6,417 nucleotides of DNA from Treponema sp. (GCA_031255815.1 JAIRRU010000237.1:1-6417), one strand, 5' to 3'. Counted from the first letter of the stretch, positions 1 to 5,986 are shown. The notes: a model not told the origin generated them from the sequence alone. Translations and numbers: made by a program.

Positions 1-288
1 GTGGTCGCCTCCCTCAGGCGATCCGGGGGCATATCGACCTTCCACCAACTCAACAACTACCTGAACCTTGCCCAGGTGATCATTACCCCTTCGGTTTACT
101 GGGAGGTAATCCACGGGAACAGCCCCGGGGAACTGGAAGAAGACCGGGAAGGGCTCCAGATTATGCGGATCACGGGCAGGAACATGGCCTGGCTCCTCAA
201 GGCCGTCGCGGCGGGGAAAAGGGAAAACCCCTTGCCCGAAGAGCCCAAACGGGAACGGACGAATTTTATCCGCTCATGCCTTGCTTAG
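1..288 (+). CDS. Flavodoxin-fold NAD(P)H-dependent FMN reductase family protein, C-terminal part (5' end outside window)
   Basis: This is the C-terminal 95 residues of a flavodoxin-like NADPH-dependent FMN reductase / iron-sulfur flavoprotein-type oxidoreductase, a cytosolic family that moves electrons through bound FMN. The recognisable stretch runs from SLRRSGGISTFHQLN (residues 4-18) through the ITPSVYWEVIHG strand and loop (28-39), which in this family lies near the flavin. A helix with GRNMAWLLKAV (59-69) follows and is typical of the end of the fold. The tail (about 70-95) is charged and proline-rich. The GTG at position 1 is probably an internal valine codon: family members continue well upstream, including the FMN phosphate loop and, in some, a cysteine cluster, none of which is visible here. 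The gene ends with TAG at 286-288, and no convincing intrinsic terminator follows. The exact electron donor and substrate cannot be told from this fragment. Family assignment is from remembered consensus, not from a search. Confidence 0.8.
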   Translation: MVASLRRSGGISTFHQLNNYLNLAQVIITPSVYWEVIHGNSPGELEEDREGLQIMRITGRNMAWLLKAVAAGKRENPLPEEPKRERTNFIRSCLA

Positions 289-350
289 GCTAAAAGCACG
301 GATAAAAGGAAAGCCGCCAAGCTCGCTAACCGCAGGGGTCTTCCGGACGG

Positions 351-380
351 TTGTATACTATAAATATGTTATGATATGAT
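351..380 (+). promoter_or_regulatory. Candidate sigma70-type promoter for the aspartic protease gene
   Basis: An AT-rich stretch stands out from its GC-rich surroundings. TTGTAT (351-356) could act as a weak -35 element, 18 bp from TATGAT (375-380), a 5/6 match to the -10 consensus. A second TATGAT at 370-375 is preceded by TG with one spacer base (367-368), giving an extended -10 form that would need no good -35. Either choice would start transcription at about 382-388, inside or at the edge of the 381-413 hairpin, so the hairpin would be wholly or partly in the 5' leader. The call rests on visual consensus matching only. Confidence 0.45.
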
Positions 381-413
381 CTTGTTCTGAAACCCGGTTG
401 GTTTTGGAACAGG
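381..413 (+). repeat. 33-nt hairpin repeat, copy 1 (5' of the protease gene)
   Basis: The left arm (381-394) pairs with the right arm (400-413) around the 5-nt loop CGGTT (395-399), giving 14 base pairs of which three are G-U if read as + strand RNA (382/412, 388/406, 389/405). It matches copy 2 (860-892) at 30 of 33 positions in the same orientation. No T-run follows, so it is not a classical terminator. It lies between the candidate promoter and the ribosome-binding site of the protease gene. Confidence 0.85.
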
Positions 414-429
414 TTCATATATTTGAAGC

Positions 430-435
430 AGGAGG
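430..435 (+). promoter_or_regulatory. Shine-Dalgarno AGGAGG that decides the protease start
   Basis: A full AGGAGG lies at 430-435. It directly abuts the ATG at 436, which leaves no spacer, but it is 6 nt from the in-frame ATG at 442. The second ATG is therefore the more likely start, giving a protein that begins MGEVRTEITL. Confidence 0.75.
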
Positions 436-441
436 ATGGAT

Positions 442-855
442 ATGGGTGAAGTGCGTACCGAGATTACCTTGGTCAATATTGGAGATCAAAATGCCGCAGA
501 GCGGGGATTCATGCCGCCGGATCAGGTCAGGCAGCTAAGGGTGAACGCCCTGGTGGATACCGGCGCCTGGACGCTGGTAATCAACGAGGATATCCGGCAA
601 AAGCTGGGGCTTAAGGTAAAAAAAACCAGCGAGGCTACCCTGGCCGGCGGCATAAAGGCCTCCTGCCAGACAACGGAGTTTGTGGCGGTGCGCTGGAAAG
701 ACCGGGAGGCCGCCTGCGAGGCCGTGGTTCTCCCCGGCGAAAGCGAGGTGCTGCTCGGCGCCTACCCCCTTGAGGGGATGGATCTGATGGTTCACCCCCA
801 GCGGCAGGAGGTTGTGGGCGCCCACGGCGATACCGCGCGTATCGTGATAAAGTAG
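442..855 (+). CDS. Clan AA (retropepsin-like) single-domain aspartic protease
   Basis: This is a 137-residue protein of the retroviral-type aspartic protease superfamily. The catalytic strand-loop ALVDTGAWTLVI (residues 36-47) carries the Asp-Thr-Gly-Ala active-site motif at 39-42. A flap-like segment follows (about 67-80). The second signature, two hydrophobic residues then Gly (VLLGAYPLEGMDLMV, 103-117), is the element that packs behind the active site in retropepsins. There is only one DTG, so activity would require a homodimer. I see no signal peptide or membrane segment, so it should be cytosolic. The start at 442 is chosen over 436 from spacing to AGGAGG (430-435). The gene stands alone, framed by two near-identical 33-nt hairpin repeats. 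The physiological substrate of these small bacterial proteins is generally unknown and nothing here reveals it; a peptide-binding role without catalysis is also possible. Confidence 0.85.
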   Translation: MGEVRTEITLVNIGDQNAAERGFMPPDQVRQLRVNALVDTGAWTLVINEDIRQKLGLKVKKTSEATLAGGIKASCQTTEFVAVRWKDREAACEAVVLPGESEVLLGAYPLEGMDLMVHPQRQEVVGAHGDTARIVIK

Positions 856-859
856 CGCG

Positions 860-892
860 CCTGTTCCAAAACCCGGTTGGTTTTGGAACAGG
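860..892 (+). repeat. 33-nt hairpin repeat, copy 2 (3' of the protease gene)
   Basis: This is a perfect 14-bp inverted repeat (860-873 with 879-892) around the loop CGGTT (874-878). It begins 4 nt after the protease stop codon. It is identical to copy 1 (381-413) except at three left-arm positions, where copy 1 has T, T, G and this copy has C, C, A. No T-run follows directly. Confidence 0.9.
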
Positions 893-901
893 CTCTCGTG
901 T

Positions 902-930
902 TTTCCCGAAACCGGGCGGGTTTTGGGAAA
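902..930 (+). repeat. Third, diverged hairpin of the same family
   Basis: Arms 902-913 and 919-930 form 12 pairs (one G-U, 908/924) around a 5-nt loop GGGCG (914-918). It keeps the core AAACC-N5-GGTTT shared with copies 1 and 2, but the outer stem sequence differs on both arms with pairing retained. It starts 9 nt after copy 2. A run of T (943-948) comes 12 nt after the stem, farther than in a canonical intrinsic terminator, although the tandem hairpins could still end the protease transcript. Confidence 0.75.
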
Positions 931-991
931 CGCTCCCAATTCTTTTTTGAAAAAAATGCGGTTCTCCTTATATTTTGTACACATATTTTTC

Positions 992-1018
992 TTGAATAAG
1001 CTCTGTTTTTCGTATAAG
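992..1018 (+). promoter_or_regulatory. Candidate promoter for the kinase-surE-TPR-NHL operon
   Basis: TTGAAT (992-997) and TATAAG (1013-1018) resemble -35 and -10 boxes, but the spacer is only 15 bp. TAAGAT at 1015-1020 gives a 17-bp spacer with a poorer hexamer. The surrounding 932-1035 is markedly AT-rich compared with the flanking genes, as expected of a promoter region. Transcription from here would place the 1044-1075 hairpin in the leader. Confidence 0.35.
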
Positions 1019-1043
1019 ATACTCTTGTTACCCTCAAATGCCG

Positions 1044-1075
1044 CCGCCCTTCCGGAGGGGGCCGGTTTATTTTTT
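1044..1075 (+). terminator. Terminator-like GC hairpin plus T-run just upstream of the kinase gene
   Basis: CCCT (1047-1050) pairs with AGGG (1056-1059) around TCCGG. CCG (1044-1046) can extend the stem with CGG (1063-1065) across a bulge. The stem is followed by TTTATTTTTT (1066-1075). This has the shape of an intrinsic terminator, but it lies only 21 nt before the kinase ATG. It could end read-through from the protease side or act as an attenuator for the operon. The bulged stem makes it weaker than a textbook example. Confidence 0.45.
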
Positions 1076-1095
1076 ATAAGCGAGGTTCTATTTAA

Positions 1096-2271
1096 ATGCT
1101 GGATATCGGTCCCATCCACCGTAAGGAATACGAGTTAGAGGCAGACCGATCCGAACCTGTTGTCATAGCCGAGGCTCCCGGCAGGATACATTTCCTGGGT
1201 GAGCATGGTGAGCCAAAGGCCGGATTATACCTTTCCGCCGCCATCGATCGGTGCATCCGGGTGGCGGTAAGTCTGCGGAAGGACAACTCCCTCCGCTTTT
1301 ATGCCGCGGATCTGGGGGAACGGAAACGGACAACCCTGATAAACCTGAAGTTCAAGCGGGAAGATCGCTGGGCCAACTATATCAAAGTCGCCATCCAAAT
1401 CTTTGCCGAACTGGGCTGCCCGGTAAAGGGGCTCAATTTTACGGTTGCCGGGGATATCCCCCAGCAGATAGGTCTCGCGTCTTCCTCCGCCATTCAGGCG
1501 GCCGCCGTCCTTGCCCTGAAAGGGCTTTTCCAGGTGCCCATGGGCGAAAAGGAGCTTCTCTCCCGGCTGAGCGCCGCCCAGACAGTCCTTTTCGGAAAGG
1601 ATCTGAGCCCGGTGGACTTCCTTATCCTTCTTTCCGCGCGGAAGGATCAGTTCCTCGTGGTGGACGAGGAGACCCTTGGCGTTACCCGGATAAAATCCAC
1701 CCTTTCAAAGTACCGTATCCTGGTGATGGATTCCCGGGTGCCCCGTATCGGGGTGGAGGAGGAGCTGGCCCAGCGGCGGCAGGATATCAAAAAAGGGCTG
1801 AACCTCCTTTCCCGCAAGAAGGCGGGGCTAAGTTTCCGGGATTTTGCCGCTCTGGATCTGGTGGAATCCATGGGGGATCTGCCGGAGCAGATACGGCGGC
1901 GGAGCATGCACATTGTCCAGGAGATACGCCGGGTTCGGGACGCGGAGGAGGCAATCAGGCGGGCGGATCTGCCCGGTCTTTCCAAGATCCTGTTCCACTC
2001 CCACGAAAGCCTCCGGGATCTCTACGAGGTGTCCTGCCCGGAGATCGACTGGCTGGTTAAGCGGGCCCAGGAGACGGAGGGGGTGCTGGGTTCCCGGATG
2101 ACCGGCCAGGGTTTCGGGGGCTGTACCTATACGATTATCCGGGAGGACGCTATCGGCGCGTACCGGGATCGCCTTGAAGATTACGAGCGGATATTCGGAT
2201 TCCATCCGGTTTTTTACGAGGTAAAGCTCGCTACCTGCGGCCGCATTTCCCCCCGGCCCCGCCACGATTGA
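1096..2271 (+). CDS. GHMP-family sugar kinase, galactokinase-like
   Basis: This is a 391-residue cytosolic kinase of the GHMP superfamily, close to galactokinase (ATP + sugar to sugar 1-phosphate) in length and motif order. Motif 1 is GRIHFLGEH (residues 29-37). The phosphate-binding motif 2 is PQQIGLASSSA (122-132). D174 in SPVDFL stands where galactokinases carry the catalytic Asp of their MDQ motif. The run SHESLRDLYEVSCPEID (302-318) matches the galactokinase consensus very closely. Motif 3 is MTGQGFGGCT (335-344). The sugar-site motif is altered: galactokinases have GEHTDYN, here GEHGEPK, so the ligand may be another sugar or derivative. The ATG at 1096 has GAGG 10 nt upstream, and the protein starts at the expected distance from motif 1. 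It is the first gene of the packed operon, with surE starting 6 nt after its stop. I withhold the symbol galK because no galT or galE is in view and the substrate residues differ. Confidence 0.85.
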   Translation: MLDIGPIHRKEYELEADRSEPVVIAEAPGRIHFLGEHGEPKAGLYLSAAIDRCIRVAVSLRKDNSLRFYAADLGERKRTTLINLKFKREDRWANYIKVAIQIFAELGCPVKGLNFTVAGDIPQQIGLASSSAIQAAAVLALKGLFQVPMGEKELLSRLSAAQTVLFGKDLSPVDFLILLSARKDQFLVVDEETLGVTRIKSTLSKYRILVMDSRVPRIGVEEELAQRRQDIKKGLNLLSRKKAGLSFRDFAALDLVESMGDLPEQIRRRSMHIVQEIRRVRDAEEAIRRADLPGLSKILFHSHESLRDLYEVSCPEIDWLVKRAQETEGVLGSRMTGQGFGGCTYTIIREDAIGAYRDRLEDYERIFGFHPVFYEVKLATCGRISPRPRHD

Positions 2272-2277
2272 TTGAAG

Positions 2278-3087
2278 ATGAACATACTGCTTACCAACGA
2301 TGACGGCATAGGGAGCGAGGGGATACTGCTCCTCGCCCGGGCTCTCCGGAACACGGGGGATCACCGGGTCTTTGTCATTGCCCCGGATCGGGACCGTTCC
2401 GGCGTGTCCCACTGCATCTCTTTTTTGCGGGAGCCCCTCCGGCTTAAAGAGCGGGAACCGGATACCTGGACCTGTTCGGGCAATCCGGCGGACTGCGTTA
2501 TCGCGGGTATGCTGGGGGCCCTCCCCCTGAAACCGGAGCTGATCCTCTCCGGGATAAACCGGGGGGCAAACCTGGGAACCGACCTGGTCTACTCCGGCAC
2601 CGCCGCCGCGGCCCGGCAGGGGGGGCTTTTCTCTGTTCCCTCAATCGCCCTGTCTCTGGTAGAATCTTCCGGGGGCGGGGAGTATTTCTGGGATATGGCG
2701 GTTTCTTTCACAGTCGGAAAACTTAAAGAATTCACGGCCCTTTGGGAGCCCGATACCTTCCTCAACGTCAATATTCCCAACAGCCCCGGGGGCCCTGCGG
2801 GAAGCGGGTTTGCTTTCCCCTGCCGGCGTCAGTACGAGGACGGGCTTTCCTTTATGAAAGCGCCTAACGGGGAGCTTTACGGTTTTGCCCGGGCCGGAAA
2901 GCCGGCTGACCAGCCGGAACCCGGCTCCGACTTGGATACGGTGTCCCGGAACCTGGTATCCCTAAGCCTGGTGCTGATCCATCCGGTTGTCAGCCGGACG
3001 CTTATTGACCGGACGGCCGGTGGCGGGGCGGCAGGGCAGGGGGCGGACGGGAACCGGGCGGATGCGGGCGGCGGAGGCGGCTTGTAA
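2278..3087 (+). CDS. surE: 5'/3'-nucleotidase SurE
   Basis: SurE is a metal-dependent phosphatase that removes phosphate from nucleoside 5'- and 3'-monophosphates in the cytosol. The N-terminus MNILLTNDDGI is diagnostic, with metal-binding D8 and D9. The remaining metal ligands are visible as S41 in DRDRSGVSH (37-45) and N94 in SGINRGANLGTD (91-102). YSGTAAAA (105-112) and the NVNIP strand (163-167) also fit the family. The ATG at 2278 is chosen because SurE proteins begin at this Met; an in-frame TTG at 2272 would add only two residues. No strong ribosome-binding site precedes it, so coupling to the kinase (stop at 2269-2271) is likely. The C-terminal region is less typical: the usual VSITPL-like strand reads VSLSLVLIHPV (227-237), and the protein ends in a Gly/Ala-rich tail of about 24 residues (246-269). 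The stop overlaps the next ATG by one base. Confidence 0.93.
   Translation: MNILLTNDDGIGSEGILLLARALRNTGDHRVFVIAPDRDRSGVSHCISFLREPLRLKEREPDTWTCSGNPADCVIAGMLGALPLKPELILSGINRGANLGTDLVYSGTAAAARQGGLFSVPSIALSLVESSGGGEYFWDMAVSFTVGKLKEFTALWEPDTFLNVNIPNSPGGPAGSGFAFPCRRQYEDGLSFMKAPNGELYGFARAGKPADQPEPGSDLDTVSRNLVSLSLVLIHPVVSRTLIDRTAGGGAAGQGADGNRADAGGGGGL
3025..3058 (+). other. G-quadruplex-type G-run tract at the 3' end of surE
   Basis: Five runs of three or more G (3025-3028, 3034-3036, 3039-3043, 3049-3051, 3056-3058) are separated by 2-5 nt, fitting the usual G3+N1-7 pattern on the coding strand, hence also in the mRNA. It encodes the low-complexity SurE tail and ends 28 nt before the ATG of the TPR gene. 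Folding is predicted from pattern only. Confidence 0.5.
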
Positions 3088-3842
3088 TGGCGAATAAACT
3101 GGTTCCCGGCGCGGGGGAAGGGAACAGCGCCCTTCCGGGGGCTCCGGGAGGAGGCCGGCTGGAGGAGGGGATACGGCTCTTCCGGCTAAGGCGCTGGGAT
3201 CTGGCCTTAAAGGAACTCCTGCGGATCGATCCGGTGAATTCCGATCCTGAAGAGAACCGGGAGCTGGCCTACTACCTTGGGCTCTGCTACACAAAGCTCG
3301 GCCGCTTCGAGGACGCCCTTCTGTACCTGGAGCAGGTGATAGCTGCCGGCAGGGACATGCTGCGGGTGTACCAGTGCCGTATGACCCTGGCCTATATCTA
3401 CGTGCTTACCAAACGATCCAAAATGGCTGAATTCGAGCTCCAGCGCCTGCAGAACAGCGGCATTGAATCCCCCCAGATCTATACCACCCTGGCCTACGCC
3501 GCCTGGCTCCAGAAACGCTGGAAAAACGCCGTCGGCTTTTACGAGAGGGCCCTGGAACTGGACGGGAACAACACAACCGCCATGAACGGGCTGGGTTACA
3601 TTCTGGCGGATACCAGCGAGGATCTTATCCGGGGCCTGCGGCTCTGCAGGCGGGCGGTAGACCGGAAGCCCCAGAACGCCGCCTATCTGGATTCCCTGGG
3701 CTGGGCCTATTACAAGAGCGGCGAGATTGTGGAGGCCCGGATCTGGACGCGCCGGGCCCTGGAGATAGCCCCCGGCGAGAAGGAAATCAGGGAACACTGG
3801 CAGATCCTGTCCGGGGATCAGCCGGGAAGGAGGCGGGGATGA
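3087..3842 (+). CDS. Tetratricopeptide (TPR) repeat protein, probably cytoplasmic
   Basis: This 251-residue protein is built almost entirely of TPR-like helix pairs, which bind other proteins and have no enzymatic activity of their own. Approximate repeats are 26-57, 58-91 (AYYLGLCYTKLGRFEDALLY is a clear one), 96-127, 130-163 (YTTLAYAAWLQKRWKNAVGF), 164-197 and 198-231 (LDSLGWAYYKSGEIVEARIW). The first 25 residues are Gly/Ala/Pro-rich and look disordered. I see no signal peptide or membrane segment, so a cytoplasmic location is inferred; a missed upstream start is unlikely because surE overlaps. The start ATG shares one base with the surE stop (TAATG), with GGAGG at 3073-3077, 9 nt upstream. 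Its last codons overlap the next gene by ATGA, so the two are probably made together. The partner is unknown; the adjacent exported TPR/NHL/VWA-like protein is the obvious candidate by context only. Confidence 0.85.
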   Translation: MANKLVPGAGEGNSALPGAPGGGRLEEGIRLFRLRRWDLALKELLRIDPVNSDPEENRELAYYLGLCYTKLGRFEDALLYLEQVIAAGRDMLRVYQCRMTLAYIYVLTKRSKMAEFELQRLQNSGIESPQIYTTLAYAAWLQKRWKNAVGFYERALELDGNNTTAMNGLGYILADTSEDLIRGLRLCRRAVDRKPQNAAYLDSLGWAYYKSGEIVEARIWTRRALEIAPGEKEIREHWQILSGDQPGRRRG

Positions 3843-5986
3843 ATAATTCCGGGCAAGGGGCGCTCTCCGCCCGCCCGCCCCGGGGCGGCTTTTGTTTTTT
3901 TGCCTTTACTCCGGGCTTTTTCCTGGCCTCCGCGCTGCTTTTCAGCCTGAGCTGCCTGGCGCCCCTGCCGATCCCTGCCCAACCGGCCGGAACGGACATG
4001 GACGCCCTCCGCGCGGGCGAGCAATTCCGGCTGGGGGTGCAGTCTTACAACCGCTACGCCTTTAACGAGGCGATCCTCTCCTTCGAGCGGGCTTTGTCTT
4101 TCAAACCCGGCGAGCCCCAGATCCTGGACTGGCTGGGCAGGGCCTACTACCGTTCCGGCCTTGAGGAAACCGCCCTGCGCCAGTGGCAGGCCGCGGCGGC
4201 GGCTTACGGCTGGAATTCCGGGGAGGGGATGCTTCTGGGAAGCGTCATCGAGAGCGTGGGAAACCGCCGGGGCCTCCTGCCCGTGGAAGAGGGGGATGTC
4301 CGTTACGTGGAGGCAGGCCGCTTCCCCGGGGAATACGAAGGCAATGTCTTCTTCCGCCAGCCCACGGCGGTACTCCCCCTGGATGACGGTTCGGTGTGGG
4401 TGGTGGCTTACGGCAGCAACGAAATCGTCCGCATCGACGTGAACGGCCTTATCCTGGAGCGGAAACGGGGGCCGCTGAACGGTTTCGACCGTCCTTACGA
4501 TTTGGTCGCCGCCCCCGACGGCAGCCGCTTCTACCTCTCCGAGTACCGGGGGGGGCGGGTCAGCGTGCTGGACGCCGGGGGAAACTGGCTTTCCTATATC
4601 GGTTCCAAAGGGCTTGAGGACGGAAATATGGTGGGCCCCCAGAACCTCGCGGTGGATGAGGACGGTTACCTCTACGTGGCGGATTACGGGAACCGGAGGA
4701 TATGCAAATTCGACCCGGAGGGGAATTTCATCCTCTCCTTCGGTTCCCCCCCGGCCTCGGGCAGTCCCGGTTCCCCTTCCTTCCCGGGCTTCCTCTCCCC
4801 CACGGGAATAGCCTCCCGGGACGGCCTGGTATACGCGGCGGACAGCGCGGCCAAACGGATCTTTGTTTTTGACCGGAACGGCGTTTACCAGGGCGTCCTG
4901 GCCGCCGAGGGCCTGGGAGGGCCGGAAAGCCTCCGTTTTCTATCCGACGGCAGGATCCTCGCCGTAGACAGCAACCGGATCCTCCTGATCGATCCCTCCT
5001 CCGCCCTGGTTCGGGAGCTGGGGATGGCTGGTAATTCCCGCGTGCGCATCACCGGGGCGGCGATGGATCGGAACGGCAACGTGCTTGCCGCCAACTTCAG
5101 CGCCGGGGAAGTTTCGGTGCTTACCCGGATGGACGACATGGCTTCCGGCCTTTTCGTGCAGATTGAGCGGGTCTCCTCCGACCGTTTCCCCCTGGTAACG
5201 GTGGAGATCCAGGTGCGGGACCGGCTGCGCCGGCCCGTCGTGGGCCTGGACGGGCGGAATTTCCTCCTGAGCGAGCAGGGCCGGGTAGCGGCGGAGCAGA
5301 TTTTCTATACCCCCGGTTACCGGGCCGGCGGGGCGGACGTTTCGATTCTGGTTGAGCGATCCCCCCAGACCCTGGCGCTGCGGGATCATATCGCCCAGGC
5401 GGTAAAGGATATTGAGGAGGCGCTGGGCGCTTCCGGATCGGGAAAGATAATCTCGCTTATCTCCGCCGGGGCCCAGCCCGGGCGGGAGCGGATCGATATG
5501 TCCCTTGAAGGGGCCGCCCGGAGCGTCCCCGGCGCCTTTGATCCCCGCTGGCGCTTCGATCTGGGCCTGCGTCTTGCCGCCACGGATCTTCTGCCCGGGG
5601 AAAAGAAACGGGCGCTGATCTTTATCAGTTCCGGAAGCCTGGGGGAGCTCGCCTTTGAACAGTACGGCCTTTCGGAGCTTGCCGCCTACATGGCCAACAA
5701 CGGCATCGTTTTTAACGCGGTGATCGTCGGGGAGACGGAGGCTTCGGAAGAGATCCGCTACCTTTGCCGGGAGACCGGCGGGGAGCTTCTCCCCCTTTAC
5801 CGGCCCCAGGGTATCCATGGTTCAATACGAAAATTGCCGTCTTACCCCAGCGGGTCTTACACCATCAGCTACCGTTCCCAGCTTCCCACCGATTTCGGCA
5901 GGGCCTACCTGCCCGTGGAAGTTGAGGTGTACCTGATGGAGCGATCCGGCCGGGACAGCACCGGTTACTTCCCGCCCTTGGAATAG
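3839..5986 (+). CDS. Exported TPR + NHL beta-propeller + VWA-like protein
   Basis: This is a 715-residue multidomain protein. Residues 18-48 contain a hydrophobic segment (FCFFAFTPGFFLASALLFSL) followed by SCLAPLPIPAQPAG, reading as an export signal. A Cys at 39 could be a relaxed spirochaetal lipobox, otherwise signal peptidase I cleavage near 48-50. Two TPRs follow (about 59-126). Residues 172-430 hold about six NHL-type propeller blades, the clearest being VGPQNLAVDEDGYLYVADYGNRRICKF split at 265-291. A Ser/Pro/Gly-rich loop (302-319) separates blades 3 and 4. From about 438 to 715 comes a VWA-like region with alternating strands and helices (VSILVERS, RALIFISSGS, NGIVFNAVIVG), but with an acidic metal site that is degenerate. 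The start ATG lies in an ATGA overlap with the TPR gene, with AAGGAGG at 3827-3833. The likely role is an extracytoplasmic protein-interaction scaffold anchored to or facing the envelope. No enzymatic motif is seen, and no specific function can be assigned. Confidence 0.8.
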   Translation: MNNSGQGALSARPPRGGFCFFAFTPGFFLASALLFSLSCLAPLPIPAQPAGTDMDALRAGEQFRLGVQSYNRYAFNEAILSFERALSFKPGEPQILDWLGRAYYRSGLEETALRQWQAAAAAYGWNSGEGMLLGSVIESVGNRRGLLPVEEGDVRYVEAGRFPGEYEGNVFFRQPTAVLPLDDGSVWVVAYGSNEIVRIDVNGLILERKRGPLNGFDRPYDLVAAPDGSRFYLSEYRGGRVSVLDAGGNWLSYIGSKGLEDGNMVGPQNLAVDEDGYLYVADYGNRRICKFDPEGNFILSFGSPPASGSPGSPSFPGFLSPTGIASRDGLVYAADSAAKRIFVFDRNGVYQGVLAAEGLGGPESLRFLSDGRILAVDSNRILLIDPSSALVRELGMAGNSRVRITGAAMDRNGNVLAANFSAGEVSVLTRMDDMASGLFVQIERVSSDRFPLVTVEIQVRDRLRRPVVGLDGRNFLLSEQGRVAAEQIFYTPGYRAGGADVSILVERSPQTLALRDHIAQAVKDIEEALGASGSGKIISLISAGAQPGRERIDMSLEGAARSVPGAFDPRWRFDLGLRLAATDLLPGEKKRALIFISSGSLGELAFEQYGLSELAAYMANNGIVFNAVIVGETEASEEIRYLCRETGGELLPLYRPQGIHGSIRKLPSYPSGSYTISYRSQLPTDFGRAYLPVEVEVYLMERSGRDSTGYFPPLE

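Noticed and set aside
328..352. AACCG...CGGTT inverted repeat after the flavoprotein gene as a terminator
   Set aside because: The stem is only 5 bp with a 15-nt loop and no T-run follows.
436..441. ATG at 436 as the start of the aspartic protease
   Set aside because: It abuts AGGAGG (430-435) with no spacer; the in-frame ATG at 442 has the usual 6-nt spacing.
381..892. CRISPR-like or insertion-sequence reading of the hairpin repeats
   Set aside because: There are only two close copies, separated by a gene, with no regular spacers, no cas gene, no transposase and no target-site duplication that I can see.
535..1119. 194-residue open frame on the - strand over the protease and the gap
   Set aside because: It runs antisense through a recognised gene and the hairpin repeats, has no recognisable motif, and is explained by high GC content giving few stops.
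923..1138. 71-residue + strand open frame in the 893-1095 gap
   Set aside because: The AT-rich sequence gives a Phe/Leu-rich product with no good ribosome-binding site, and it runs into the kinase gene in another frame; the stretch is better read as promoter and leader.
1251..2060. 269-residue + strand open frame inside the kinase gene
   Set aside because: It is a frame-shifted shadow of a gene with clear GHMP motifs; the product is Gly/Pro/Arg-rich low complexity, typical of GC-rich alternative frames.
2272..2277. TTG at 2272 as the start of SurE
   Set aside because: It adds only MK before the canonical MNILLTNDDGI N-terminus, and an ATG at 2278 is available.
4940..5818. 292-residue - strand open frame under the NHL/VWA-like gene
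   Set aside because: It is antisense to a coherent multidomain protein and shows no family motif or plausible start context.
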